Made by a program: the position numbers and the translations under genes. 64,000 nucleotides of DNA, from the NCBI RefSeq assembly GCF_947507565.1, contig NC_089186.1, positions 744,001 to 808,000 on the forward strand. The letters run 5' to 3'. Origin of the DNA: Oscarella lobularis. Its lineage: Eukaryota; Porifera; Homoscleromorpha; Homosclerophorida; Oscarellidae. Under the pieces are notes generated by a model, which saw nothing but the letters and a program-made list of their open reading frames with translations, was not told the origin of the DNA and did no database searches. This document shows positions 1-12,416 of this stretch, piece by piece (position 1 is the stretch's first letter; each line of letters opens with the position of its first letter).

Positions 1-109
1 TGGCAGGGAGTCCCGCCCCCTAAGTGCGTGCCTACTCCACGGGGGCCCCAAAGGGAGACCTCAGAATAAATTCATTGATCTTCGTCTGCGCTTACACTCC
101 TAAGCAGAC
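1..109. repeat. Sharply conserved 109-base block (copy 1)
   Basis: Only three differences (two substitutions and one single-base indel) separate this block from 45444-45553, whereas the sequence following it in both copies is far more diverged. The contrast suggests either a separate dispersed repeat, recent gene conversion of this end, or a constrained element such as a core promoter or structured RNA. The copy begins at the very first base of the window, so its true left edge is unknown. Confidence 0.6.
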
Positions 110-1484
110 CGCGTCGAGAAGTAGACGATAGGAAGATTTGGCGACGCCATGCCGTTTCTAAAAGTCAGGTCAATATTTGCGCGAAAAGAGAATGTGTTGG
201 GCGCTCACGCGTGCAGCACGGCGTCGGCGCGCGCTTCTTCGTCGCTGGGATAAAGAGCAAACCCGTCTAAAAAACGCCTAGGTATAGATAGGACGGAAAC
301 GTGTTGCGGGTGAGAAAGGGGGTCCCAGCGGTGAAAGAGCTAGCTAGAACGCGAATGCGGAAGCACGATCCTGATTTGAATGGCACGCGAGTACACGCGA
401 GTGCCTACGGCTCGAGATTGCTCGCCAACGAGTGGATGCACGCGCCTGCATTTTAGGTGCATGGCCCGTCACGTGGCGGAAAAAAAGGGTTGCAGAGCTC
501 TGATGCGAGTTTGAAGGCGAGTTTGAAGGCGCCTTCCGTTTTCGCTAGGCGTTGTGTGCCGCGCGGAAGGTGAAAGATCGCGAAAACCTCAGGAGAACGC
601 GACGTTTACCTGGCGGATTTGTTTCGTGCGGAGATCCTCACCGCTTGGCAATGAATCGTACACGTGGACCTCTCTCTCTCAATCTCAGACGCATACGGAA
701 TTGAATGCAGCGCGAAGAAACTCAAGAAAGACTAGTAATCGAAGCAGAGAATCTCTTCTGAGATCACGTGTGGACTTCGCGCGTGCGCAAATTTTCATCT
801 ACGGCAACACTGCTCCAAACAGCTTGTATCTGTAACAAGGCGATCAGGTCGTATCTTACGTTCCGATTGGTTGCTTTCAGCGTGGCACGGAGTCAATCAG
901 AGGCCCGGAAAAGAACGTTTGAAAGCTGCTGGCGACGATGCGCGGCGAATAGACGGCATAAAAGTACTTATTTGTATTTTTAGCATTTATTTACGCTATG
1001 AAAGTTTATATCTCTGGCGTTTAGATGGTTCTAAGCGGAAGCTTGATTTGTTTTTAGTGAATTTGATTTTCCTCTTTTGGGTGGCGATTTTTTGTTTCTA
1101 TAGCTGCTTGCAAGAATGTAATTGTTCATTTCTACATAGGACCGTATGACTATGATCTATGGTATCTACGGTGTGGAGCTGTTTATATCCGGGAAGCTGC
1201 ATTCTACTGCCGGCGTGTCGTGTTCGCTTGTCTCCAAAACAGAAGCGATATTGGGTTTTCGTCTCAGTCGCTGGTTTGTTTCAGCGAAAGATGCACTTTT
1301 TCAGTTAACCACTGACTGCATGAATGGCTTTAGGCTCAGCAACTAGTTGGTCGCACCTCCGAAACGCTGAAACTGCGGCCGTCGAAGCTGGAAAAACGCA
1401 ACGACTGCTGTTTTCACTGGAGTAGCCTCAAAGTAGCGTTCATATATACTATTCAGCATTTACGGTCAATATCTTGCTTTGTAG

Positions 1485-1574
1485 ATGAGACTTTTTTTGT
1501 TGGTTGTGCACCTTTCTCTTTTCTCTTGGGATGCCACACTTTTCTTTTGGTGCTATCGCAAACTGCGTCTCTGG
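1485..1574 (+). pseudogene. Orphan first exon, signal-peptide-like
   Basis: An ATG at 1485 opens 30 codons of hydrophobic sequence (MRLFLLVVHLSLFS at the start), followed by a GTAATT donor at 1575. It is homologous to exon 1 of the secreted repeat gene at 46969-47057, where the same position encodes a convincing signal peptide. In this copy the cleavage-site region has been altered and the coding length is 90 rather than 89 bases, so the donor phase differs from the intact gene. No matching cysteine-rich exon lies downstream. It is therefore a leftover exon, unless it is spliced to the TRPC exon at 2258, which is phase-compatible. Confidence 0.45.
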
Positions 1575-2257
1575 GTAATTTTCTTTCAACAGTGGGAACG
1601 TGGCATGTGACTCTATCATATGAATCTATACGCACTGTTATTCCTGGTTACTAACTACCATACATGTATTTCTGCATGTCTATGAGGCCGCTTTTCTCTA
1701 AGTCCTAAATTCCTGTAATGTCTAGGCAGGTACATTTACATTGTTAGTTTTCTTGGACATTTGTATGCATGCGGTATGTCCACTGGAAAGTAGAGTTTAG
1801 AGCGACGCGTTTAGTTCATGGGGTAGGTTCTTAGGAGCCTCGATCTATATTCACCCAACAGCAGCATTTCGATCTGAGGTCCTATGTTTTATTCATTATA
1901 TCGGCGTTTAATTAACGAATCGAGTGATTCTAGTGACGAAGGATGCCATGCTGGTCGGTTGTCCGTACCAGATCCCTATCTATGAAATCGTTCTCACCTA
2001 AGAAGAGCCTCGCTATGTATATGACATTTGCTTGCTTTATAACGTGTCTCCCAAGCAACGTTAGTTTTGGCATTACCACCTGGTGACATATAATGTCGAT
2101 CTCAATGTCAATATCATTATCGCTGTCGATGTAGATTCTCGACAATTTTCAGTTAGGGTGTTACCTTGAGCTGAGGACATACCCTGTATTATTTAAACTC
2201 ACACAGTTAGCTTAGGCGGGGCTTGGCCGTTACTCACTATAACGTTCTGTTCTTCAG

Positions 2258-4293
2258 TTTATCTCTAGCCCTCAGGTTCAGGAGAAGATGAAGTTCTACT
2301 GGTACGGCGAAAGAGGTGAAATGAAAAAGCGGCAATACATGTACAAGGTTCCCTTGTTTCTAATGAAGATGTTTCTTCTTCCCTTCCTTCTCATTATCTT
2401 GCTTTCCTGTCGCCAATGCGACTACAGAAGTCTCTCGAGAAAATCGATGAGAGCCGTAGAGCTGTCCATTGCTTACGTCGCCAACGCCGTCGCCAACGCC
2501 GTCACTTATCTCCTCTTTATCGTTCTTCTCATCGCCAACGTCTCTCTCAAGTCGAACACCGTTGCCCCAGCAACGTTGCCTAACATTCTCGATTGGATCG
2601 TCTTCGTCTTCGTCGTCGCTCTCCTTTTCCAAGTTATCTATCAAGCGTACGGTCATGGAAGGGCTGCGATGAACTATAGAGCAAATTTAGGCAATGTCGT
2701 CGACTTGTTTCTCGTCTTCACTTTTATCACCTACTACGTTCTTCTATTCGTCGGCTACTATGCTATTGATGATGGTTTCCAAGTGATTCGCGCATCGTTT
2801 CACGTTCTCGGCTTCGCCTCTCTCATCAGCATCGTACAATTTTTATCCTATCCACAAGCTCACTCTGTCCTTGGACCAATACAACTGTCCTTCGTCGGAA
2901 TTTTCTACGACGTCGTACTCTTTCTCATTATATTGGGTACGTTCTTGATTGGCTTTGCCGTCTGCATAACGAGCGTCTATTCGGCTCCGTTGAAAAGTCC
3001 GGGTGCGTCGGCGAACGCTACCGTACACGATGAAGTGTCAGGGTAAGAATCAAAAGTTAGAATGTACAGGGGACATTAGTCTATAGATCATTTCTCCTTA
3101 TAAGTGTATGTCATGTTTAGAATGTTGTCTTCTATAAAGACCCTATTCTGGTCTCTCTTTGGAGAATTTGACCCTTCGAGCTTTGAAGCCGAGCCACTGG
3201 AGGAAGCCGTTGGTATGACCATTCTCGCTCTGTGGTTGGTGCTTGCCGTCATCGTCCTTCTAAATATGTTGATTGCTTTGATTAGCAACTCGTTTCAAAG
3301 GATCCAGGTATATTGGAATGTTATTAGTGCCAACACATCAGTTGTCACTTTCTCAGGATAATGCTGATATTGAGTGGAAATTCGCTCGTGCCGTCATTAT
3401 TCGCAACATCTGGAAATCTCCACCGATTCCTATTCCAATCAATATTTTTCATTTCGTGGCATTGCTTGCCTCAGACGTGTGCTGCACTTCCTTTAGAGTA
3501 ATGCGTTGTATTGTAGACGGACGGCTTGCACAATGGGGTATTTCATATCATATCAATCTTTCTTTAGCCTTCTTCTGACGTTGCGAAATGTGTGTACGAA
3601 GATGTCGCCAATCACGAAGGCATTCGAGAGAAGTTTCGAGAGAAAATCGAGAAAGCCGAAGAAGAAGGAGTTCGAAGAAAAGATCTTAACAAACTGAGGA
3701 AGCACTTAGACAAACAAATTAGTACGCTAAACGTAAGTGCATGCTCTTAATTAAGTGTTAATTAACACTTTATTAAGTGTTCAGTTTAAACAGTGTATAA
3801 TTCCATTGTACAATTTTTATGTCTATAGGCAGTAGCTTTTGGATCGAATCCCGATACAGTTTTTTACGAGAGCGGGTCAGGGGATCCTGGCAACAACGGC
3901 ACTTCTAAATCTGCTCATTGTAATCCGGTACAGCCGTCAGAATTTCAAGAGGAAGTCATCGCGGCGAAAAGTGGATCGAGACCGCGTTCTGCGCCAAGGA
4001 CGGATGACGATGATAATGAAGAGGAAGAGATGTTGCGAAGTGGACTGAAGTCTCGAAGCCATTCTAGCGTAACGCCATCTCGAGCAGAGGGAGACGCCGC
4101 TCGAGAATTTTTAGAGGGATTGCGGCAACTCCGGGAAAGCTTTCAGAAGAGCTTCAAAGAGCATCAATTGGAGATTCAAGAAAGCATTCGAAATCTTCAG
4201 TCGGAGTTTCAGGAAAGCGTTCGAAATCTTCAGTCGGAGTTTCTTGAGCGGCAAGCCAAGGTTGCGGGTTTGACTTCTGTGGATTCGAAATAG
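2258..4293 (+). CDS. TRPC-like cation channel, transmembrane core and C-terminal tail (5' part not found)
   Basis: Likely a non-selective cation channel of the TRPC family in the plasma membrane. Exons 2258-3042, 3121-3307, 3357-3497, 3568-3732 and 3829-4293 join in phase to about 580 codons. Visible in order are a pre-S1 hydrophobic helix, S1, S2 (starting LPNILDWIVF), S3, S4 running into VLGPIQLSF, S5, a pore segment SSIKTLFWSLFGEFD, S6 ending VVLLNMLIALISNSF-like (here IVLLNMLIALISNSFQRIQ), and the TRP-box region DIEWKFAR. The last exon gives an acidic patch and a coiled coil with two near-identical units (NLQSEFQES, NLQSEFLER). The family's N-terminal ankyrin repeats and TRP_2 domain are not found upstream in the window. 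The first exon begins at an acceptor at 2257, so the true start lies elsewhere. Introns are only 49-96 bases long. Confidence 0.85.
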
Positions 4294-7200
4294 GGTTTTT
4301 GCCTTCTAATCCTATATCTCAGCACGTGTACACAGCGTTTACTTTCAGTTTGGGCAACTGTAGCTATAGCCCCGATCCTCTTTCAGTTTTTATTGATTTA
4401 GTCATAGGCCCTTAGTCTGTGAAAAATGCACGACTGTAGGCTAGCACCATATAAGAGTGGAGGTATACAGCGTTACTCCCGTTTCTCCCAGTTTGGCCCT
4501 GTAGCTAAATGTACATGTAGACATAACACGTGACTGTCGTCATTCATTCGTTTACCGTCCCGTATGCACGCGACATGATTTTCGTTCAGAATCCGCTAAA
4601 GAAGGGAGTTATTACGACTGTCAATGACCTGTACCGAAACTATAAAGTTCTAAATCAAACGGGAGTGCGAAGCCGACACGGCGAGCTTCCTTTCGCAAAT
4701 GTGGCCCGCGTTTCTCGCAAATGACGCGTATCCAGCACGGCAAACGCCTTCAAAAGGATCTTGGTAGCTGTAAAAGACGAAGCGACTTGCATCGGACTTC
4801 ACAGCGAAGCGTCGTAAGCGCATTTCTCGGCGCTCGCCGATAACGCGATGAAAAAAAGCGCTTATATTTACGATTTGTGCGAATGGAGACTCTTATCGTA
4901 GGTTTTTTCGCGAATTTTGGCTTGATTTCTTCATTGCGCTCTTAGATTCGAAGTTCAAGGCTGTAGGCCACGCCTACTTTGTGGAGAAATCTCCATGGAG
5001 ACGTCATGACTCAGCTCTTGCAATGTGGTAAGACATTTTTTAGAAATTGGGCATTTTCGATTGGACAACTGGGTTTATTTATCTATTGATTTGACGTAGG
5101 TCTTTCTCCACTTGGAGCTTTGTGATCTCTTCTTGTAGTGAGTTGAAGAGACTATTAGATACCTTGAGGAGCCTCCGTACTCACTCAGACTCTCTTGGCA
5201 GTAGAAAATTATTTGTTTAGGTTGCAAGAGAGAAGCCTAGATTGATTCGTAGGAACACACCTGCAGGTCGCTGTGTCGGACTGGCCATAAGCTCCGTATT
5301 GAGAAGGTTAGTTGGCCTTTGTTCCAATTGTGAGTACTCTTTTCTAGTGAGTTTTCTTTTGATTCAGTCCTCAAAGGTGGTTCAATGAGAATCATTCCGC
5401 AGAATAACGGAATTCATCCCTTCCATCTAAGAGCAGACCCGTCAAAGCAATCTTCTTCATCCAAGTATGGATCCTCATGTTTCTAACTGTCTTTTTTGTA
5501 GGCACCCCAGTGAAGCTTCCCGATGTGGTCGTTCACCTCTGGGCTCCGAGGTGACTAAACTAAACCGGCCTAACTCTTGAGCCCGAGAGGTTAAACGTGG
5601 CACGAAGGCAGGGGAGCACAACCCCTACTCCAGTGGCATGAGTGGTAAACTGCCACCCCACTTGGGCAAGACGCGGTGGGTTACAATAGCGGTCCTCCTG
5701 GAACCAGGCCGTCAGCACTCACATCCGAGCGCTGCCGGTCCCAGGCGTCCGAGCCGGGAGACTAAACAGGCTCTAACTCCGACGGGGGAGTAGTGAGGTT
5801 GACCCCCACCCAACCGAAGCCTGTAGGGGCCCCTGCGGCCCGTGCAGGTGGACAGCGAAAATAAAAGGACCTATGCGCAATTTTTTTCAGTATATCCGGT
5901 TTACGTCCGGGTTTTATTGAATAAAAATCATAAAACCTATCAGGTGCGTGCAACGTCTGCGTTCGCGATGCGACATGATGCAAACGAGACCCTCTGCACA
6001 GAGGGCCCCGGAGCAGTTTTCAATGTAACATGTACCCTAAGGGTCATGCTCAGGACCCTTTTGCCTGCGTCACTACTACGTAGCGAAATTGGAAAAACAG
6101 ACTAAAAAAATTTGTCTCTTGAGTCTCTTCTATCTTCAATTGATTTCTTTCGTCTCGAGAAGAGCGCATGAGTGACCAAGGCGAAATCCAATGCTTCTCG
6201 TCCCTTCCAATTTGATGAAATCCAATGTTCGTCTATTCGGTAGACTTGATGATCTGAAACACAACGAGAAAGGACTCTCTACACTGTACTCCCTCCTCCT
6301 ATAACAAACGCGTGTAACACTGGAAAAAAATCAAAGCATCTCAGCCGTGAGCAAACAGCAAAAAAGTAACGTGGGATTAATAGAGCGACGACGGGGAAAA
6401 GGAAGACTACTACGATTGATAGAGAGCTTTTACACTACTCCAACGGCCGGGTCACATCCCTCCTCCAGATCCCTCCCCCAGGTAGACGGAGGGCTTGCTC
6501 TTGTTAAACGATTCGTTCTTCTGCCTCGAATTTTTTTGTTATCATGTCATCCTAGTCGCCTTGATATGATTTCTGAAATCAATTACTGTACCTGTCTACG
6601 TTTTGGTCGACGTGCATCCTGCCCCACGCACCCCCGGTGACGTGTTCTCTCTGATCAGATTGTCGCTTTGCAATTCGTCCACTACACAGTCAACTGTTCC
6701 TTCCTATATTAAGATTTTATTATGATTTTTATTTTACCTGTCTGAATACGTACGGTGTTCCCAGAACGCCTTCAAGTCGGCCTCCCATACAAGACGTAAG
6801 CAATAATGAAGTAAACGCCACCTGGGCCCACATGAACTCGAGAACATAATCTACTCACAGAGAACGTCAAAAAGATTATTGGAGTGGAGAGACCCAGTCC
6901 AGCATTGCCTTTATAAAAAATTCAATTAATCAAATATTATTTGATATTTGTGTGTAAGGTTTCTTACGACAATCTGAGGAAAACTACCACTCTGAATACG
7001 TTTAGGATGCATGATGTGAAAACGCCCAGAATTCAAATCTTAAAATATGATATTAAGACGTCGTGGCGTATTTTCGCCGTTCCAAGTTCAAAACGAACCG
7101 CTTCGCGTATGCAAAACTTCGTTTTTGTCCTCTAAGGAAACTTAAGTTGTGGGGGCGGGGCTCTCCAGCGATCTTACTTCGTCGTTCATCGTTGCTACGC

Positions 7201-7693
7201 GAATTTGAGGCGATGATTTTCCGCTCGATCGACATTGACGCGGGCGTCGACTCAGGCGACGTAGAAATCGGCGGAAACGGTTCGATCGAGTACAACCCAA
7301 CGTTCCCGTCATGGGGACCCCATTCGAAATTTCTCGTTCTTCACTGCTTCAATTGCAAGGCCATTTGGAGAACATAGATACCGGCTCACCTTTTAGAACC
7401 GACGAGCCTTCACTTCGTCTTTACACCGATTCGTCTTGAGCTAATAAAACCACTAGGCCTACTGTTTCCGCACTGACCACTTTAGTAGACGACCTAAGCA
7501 TATAGCTCCTAAGCATAAAACAAACGGCGGAATCGCACTCTACACAAAGAAGGAACTCCCTAGCTCATGCCTATTGATCGGGGTCACGTGGTATTTCGAG
7601 ATCTCTAAGGGTAATATACAGTACGATAATATAACGAAAGAATGAAAATGAAAAATCGTCAATCAGAAAAATACCTATAAAATTCAATTGCAC
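4294..7693. other. Intergenic region, no gene recognised
   Basis: About 3.4 kb between the ends of two convergent genes, the TRPC gene (+) and the ROCO gene (-). No open frame with domain-like composition or a coherent exon series was found. A GC-rich block at about 5520-5860 stands out and is listed separately. The remainder is AT-rich and unremarkable, with no visible exon or RNA gene. Confidence 0.6.
5520..5860. repeat. GC-rich block, probable dispersed repeat
   Basis: This block differs from its AT-rich surroundings by high G+C, runs such as ACCCCTACTCC and GACGGGGGAG, and no codon structure. It resembles the 5' regions of non-LTR retroelements in texture only. No reverse transcriptase, terminal repeats or target duplication were seen, so the class is unknown. 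Searching it against the host genome would show whether it is multicopy. Confidence 0.3.
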
Positions 7694-10600
7694 TTACTTG
7701 AGTACAGTTCCGCGAAGCTCTTCGTATTTCTTTTTGATAAGAGATCTGTTCACACCAACCGCCTCAAAAGCCGTGAGGAGCTGGCCTACGGTTCGCGGTT
7801 TTTCCGTGTTCCAAGCCTCTAGCACTTCGAGCATGTGCACTAAGTTTCCGCCATACGGTTTGCGAATGTCTTTAATTTTTTCAAGACCGACAAGAAGACA
7901 ACCGAGATCTTCCCATTTTGATCCTTTGAAGGCTGCACACGTCTTCATCAAATCCTCTGATACGAATTCCTCATCCGCCGGAAAGGTATTGGTAACTGAA
8001 AAAAACAATTTTAGAAAAGACAATTTAGGATCACAGTTCAATACCAGACAAGGCCGCAACGTGTGAGTCTGCGTCCTCCTAAGAGAGGGAAAAAACTAGG
8101 GCAATATAGGGTAAATTCCTCATGACCTTACCTTTGTGCGATTGTCTTGCCTCATCTCACCAGCACGAGGAGATAAGGAGATTTTCTCTTTTGGTATATA
8201 CAAGTCGCGGACGGCAGAATGCTGACCGTTCTCCGGACGAACCGAAAACAAGACGTGATCGAAAGCCTGCTGCTTTACCTTCTTTTCCACGTCGACCATA
8301 GAATAGATTGCCGGATCTTCGTCGAGCTGTTTCAGATGCTTGCTGTCCAAGTAGAACCAGTTCAGAATAACTCCCGGGCTCCTCTCGTCGCACGCTCGCA
8401 TTATCATGTCTTTAATTTCGGTCATAAACTCCTTCGCCACTTCCTCGCAAGCTCTTTTGCTTGACCACCGAAGAACGATATCGATGCAACAGTGACTCTT
8501 CTTTATTCCTAGCTCAATGCGACTTTCCACCACTTTGTCGTCGACGATTCTCACTAATTTGACGCCGTCTTTCCACGCCTCACGTCTGGTCGGCTTGTTC
8601 ATGCGAGAGCAACGAGATTGAAAAACGACGAATGAAGAAGGCGAGATGATATCGACGGAGAGAGAGCACTCGTATCTCTGACCACGATACACGTCAAACA
8701 TCGCGTCTTCAATCCAGGCGTCACGACGAATCGAATGCTGAAGAAGAGCTGGAATCTGATACTTCTTCTCAGGAGACTTTTCCACCTCAGTGCACAGATC
8801 TAGACAAAGAAGAACTTGAATCGCTTCTTCTACTGTCACCGTATTTGAAGACGGTGTTCCCCTCTTCTTGAGGTCATCCTCAAATGCTTTTAAAGCCAAC
8901 TCAATATCTTTCAAAGACACTTCGCCAGATTTTTGAGACGGCATGCCAAACGGAAAGTAAGGCGGAGCGAGGAGTGGACCGACAACGTTATGACACAACC
9001 ATTGCGGTCGAAGACAAATTTGAGGACCCAGATTCACAATCTATGTGACAATATAGAATGAAATTATAAGAGTTTTATTACTTACTACTCCAGTCGAGTC
9101 AAGATATTCAACGGAGACTTTTTTCTGGTTTTCGTTTAAAGTGATGCCGACGTCTTCGACAACCCACTTCAAAAATAATTCTGACGTCATAAAATTGCGC
9201 AATGGAGACTTTCTTTCTTTGTCAGGAAGACAGATCTTCTCTTCAATGATGTGACAAAGCTTGGGCACCTCATCGGCTTCCTGCGTGCCAAAATATAAAT
9301 ATTTAGGCGAGTAGGTGAATCTACACAGTACCTCTAACATCTTTTTATGAATCGCTCTCAGCTTTTGTCGGAAGTCCTTCATGCGAAGTGAACTCCATAT
9401 ACTGCAATCCATTTCGAACACGTGCAAAATTTCAAAGGTGTCGTCAAACTCATTTTGGAGAGTTTCAGCTATTCGTTTCAGCTGGAAACTTACTTCAATG
9501 CCAGCATCCTCTCCAGAATCAATCAAATTAAAAATGATGAAAAGACGAAGACGCGACGTCCGATTGGGCGAAAGCGTGCGAAGCGCAGCCTTCAAAAACG
9601 CACACCAATAGCGCCCGATCTCAAGAAGAACGATTTCTGACGTCATCTGCTGCCCATCGCGAAAGCGAAGAACGAGAGCGAAGATCGTACTCGACGACCG
9701 GAAGAAGAGGCCATGTGCACTGTGAAAGGTTGGCTGGGCACCAAAATCCCACATCGATCCTTTGCCTACCCCCGCAATATAACGATTATGGATTTCAACA
9801 CCGGGTGTGCGATCTTCTTCTTTGGGTGGAGGAAGACCAAGTAGAAGAAGAGAATTGACAAGGGTAGTTTTTCCCGCCATTTCGCTGCCAACAACGCAAA
9901 ATTTAATTGAATCTGGACGAACCATTTCTTCTTGGTTCAAAACGGAAAATCGGGCGAAGTCCTATTATACTAATTACATACGGGAACTAGATCAAAATGA
10001 TGACGTACGTAATGTTGTCGAAGGAAAGCTCTCCTTTCACCATCAGCCAGCTCATAAGGTGTTTTTCCGTTCTAAAATTCACGCTAACGAATTCTCTAAT
10101 ATTTAATATAGAGGATAAACACGTCACCTTGTCTTGGCATGTGACGTCACAACCCTTTTCAATCAATAGATCAATAATTGACTTGTCCAACTTTGAATAG
10201 CTCTGTACAGCCATATGCAATGCATTTTTTTCATTCTACAAAGATTTGAATAGAGAAAGAGTGAGGAATGAGAAGCCTGACTAACCTTATCTCTGGCAGA
10301 AACATCAGCTCCTAATTCAAGTAGCAGCTGAATGACGACAAAAGAAGGATGATGATAACATGCGTACATTAAGGGAGTTCCTCCGAACTAAAAATAGAAT
10401 TGCCAAACGAAAATGCGAAAGTAAGAATGCGACCTTTTCAACAGAATTGATATCAATGCCTTTCTCAATGACAAGATATCGAAGAACATCTTTCACTTCG
10501 TCATCATTACACTCTGAGGTCCAGGTGGAATAAAACAAAGCCGTCTTTCCATCCTGAATAAAAATGACGGCTATTTGTTCATTGACGTTTTAACAAATAA

Positions 10601-11920
10601 ATGACATCTCACGTGATCTTTTGCTAGACAGTCAGCTCCTTTTTCATCCAAGTAGCGAACTTTCGCTGAACGATTGATGGAACTTTCACATGCATCCATG
10701 AATGGCGTCGTGTCCCACTAAATATAAAATAAGAATTAATTAAACTATTAGAAGTGAAATCTTCTAACCTTTTTGACGCTATTGATATTAGCGCGGTGTT
10801 CTATGAGCCATTTCACTACAAAGATGCTTCCACTTGAGCAGGCACTATGCAGAGGAGTGTTGCGCTCCTATTAACACACATTGCACACGTAGCAAACAAA
10901 AGCACACCCGGCATCACCCAATCAATATCGTTGATGCTCAATCCCTTTTCATAGACGAGATGATGAAAAATCCTATCGACTTCTTCAGATGACGAAAATT
11001 GATTTTGAGCTGCCCAAACCTATAAACCAAAAGTTACTTTTGTCAGAGTGTTGATATGATATGAATTCTGTTACAAGGTCAGAGGATGACAAAATGTATC
11101 CATGTTCTTCGAGATAGATCATTTTCTTTCTTGCGTAAACGGAACTCAAAGAAGCAAGAGTATATGGCGTACGTCCCAGCTAAAAAAGAGTGAGAAGTTC
11201 AATTATTGGAAACGAATTCCAAATCATACGATGTCTTTCGCTTTGACATTTGCATGGTGACTGACGAGCCATTCAACGCCAAAAATATCACCCCACTCGC
11301 ACGCACAGTGAAGTGGGCGGAATCTCCTCTGCATCCAAGCATTAATTAATTAATTTACCAATCCAAACCGTGTAGTCATTGACATACAACTCCTGCTTCT
11401 TTTTCAATGCTTTGATTCTTCTGCTCAACCGCGAATCTGAGCCAATCATCGGCTTCCTTCGCCGTCTCAAACTCTCTTCCCGCCAAATAGTGAAGTAACG
11501 ACAAGTCAGATTCGCACTACATTAGGAGAATACAATGGTGTGCAGCAATGAAAAACGCAACTATTCCATACCTGCTCAGATCGAAATCCTTTCTCTCTAG
11601 AAAGAAAACGAAGCAATTCATCGCCCGCGTCATTTCTCTTCTCCAAAATCTTCGCCAATCGATCAATCGCAGAACGAACAGACGAGTTTCCTCTCTGCCC
11701 CTGCAAAACCACGTCTATGTTGGTAACAGTTTTAGAAGAGCGAAAACGTTTCGGTGAATTCGATCTACGGGTTCTTTTCGCGACAAAAACGAATCTTCGA
11801 GTTATCTTAGAAGTGACGATCTTGCTGTTCGATCGCACTACATTAATCAAACCATCATCGCCTTACAAGCAGCGGAACCAAGTCTAATTTTGCTTTTTTC
11901 GCCGAAGAGAACTTCCTCAT
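7694..11920 (-). CDS. ROCO-family protein: ankyrin repeats, Roc GTPase, COR, Death domain
   Basis: Probable signalling scaffold of the DAPK-like ROCO class, about 1100 residues, without a kinase domain. ATG at 11920 opens an 18-codon exon (11867-11920). Exon 2 ends at 11572; its 5' acceptor is ambiguous, 11700 being one choice. Further exons are 11388-11516, 11230-11328, 11075-11179, 10918-11019, 10769-10867, 10613-10717, 10434-10553, 10286-10387, 10128-10235 and 10009-10071, mostly one ankyrin repeat each. Roc (9086-9961) shows the P-loop GSEMAGKTT and WDFGAQ at switch II; a classical NKxD/THxD motif is not evident near FNLIDS. COR is 8132-9040, a 34-base exon is 8045-8078, and Death is 7694-7995 (KWEDLGCLLVGL through LLTAFEAVGVNRSLI). 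Inside Roc, 9281-9331 has the features of a 51-base in-frame intron. The stop overlaps a GTAAGT donor, so the last residues may differ. Confidence 0.88.
9281..9331 (-). other. Probable 51-base intron kept open within the Roc exon
   Basis: Read on the minus strand, the segment begins GTACTG after codon GAG and ends GCACGCAG before GAAGCCGATGAG. It is AT-rich, its length is a multiple of three, and it contains no stop, so the reading frame continues with or without splicing. Its translation (RFTYSPKYLYFGT) has no obvious counterpart in a Roc domain. Other introns in this gene are of similar length, which supports splicing. Confidence 0.5.
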
Positions 11921-11933
11921 AACACAAACAATG

Positions 11934-11944
11934 TGCGCATGCGC
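11934..11944. promoter_or_regulatory. NRF1-type palindromic motif near the ROCO start
   Basis: TGCGCATGCGC lies 14 bases upstream of the proposed ATG of the ROCO gene. It matches the core of the NRF1 binding site that is common near transcription starts in animals. Placement supports the chosen start codon, but no TATA box or transcript evidence is available. Confidence 0.4.
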
Positions 11945-12128
11945 TACGCTTCGTAAATTAGATTTTATTTCTAGACAATGATAGCTCGATGTAGGCCATC
12001 ATGCATAGAACGCATTACAAAGTATTACGTCATAAATATTTACGTTGTCATATTTTGACGTAGTAATACAGCCCTCTACTTATATAGTACTATACTGTAT
12101 ACAGTTCAGTTCTATATTCACACTAGCA

Positions 12129-12416
12129 CAGTAGCGTAACCAGTGTGTTGGCCCGGGTGGGCCAGGCCCACTCAAAAATTTTTCAAAGTATAAATGAGAA
12201 ATAAATTTATTCGCCTGTTATAATCTGAAAGGCAATTTCATTTCTGCTATTATATAACGTTGTAGCTCTAACAGGCATGCAAATGCTTCTTTGTACTGAT
12301 ACATTTGAGCAAAATGAATTTTTATTTGCCACGCCCACATACCTAAAGCGGCTGGGGGCTTCGCCCCAGACCCCTAGCGTATGCCACCCTAAAATAATTG
12401 TCTGGTTACGCCACTG
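12129..12416. mobile_element. Non-autonomous hAT-type transposon (MITE), 288 bases
   Basis: The left end reads CAGTAGCGTAACCAG and the right end CTGGTTACGCCACTG, which are inverted repeats with a single mismatch. Both sides are flanked by the 8-base direct repeat CACTAGCA (12121-12128 and 12417-12424). An 8-base target duplication with short inverted ends is the hAT signature. The interior holds no transposase, so movement would depend on an enzyme from elsewhere. The intact target duplication and near-perfect ends suggest a fairly young insertion. Confidence 0.85.

Larger units (their letters stand above)
1..1620 (+). repeat. Duplicated 5' region of the secreted FN3-repeat gene (upstream copy)
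   Basis: This stretch aligns by eye with 45444 to about 47100, which is the region upstream of and including exon 1 of the secreted repeat gene. Shared landmarks run in the same order: a nearly identical first 109 bases, the segment around 170-230 against 45625-45680, the stretch around 1185-1270 against 46650-46745, and a final block with the ATG and donor site at 1485-1575 against 46969-47058. After the first 109 bases identity is clearly lower and has many small indels. The cysteine-rich exons that follow exon 1 in the complete gene are absent here, so this is an orphan promoter plus first exon, not a gene copy. Confidence 0.75.

Noticed and set aside
1930-2145. Minus-strand frame with repeated Asp-Ile pairs
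   Set aside because: Low-complexity translation of a short simple repeat upstream of the TRPC exon; no homologue in the duplicate and no splice context.
11506-11850. Start of the ROCO protein at 11850 within exon 2
   Set aside because: There is no ATG at that point; an upstream ATG at 11920 with an 18-codon exon and a GTAAGG donor fits better.
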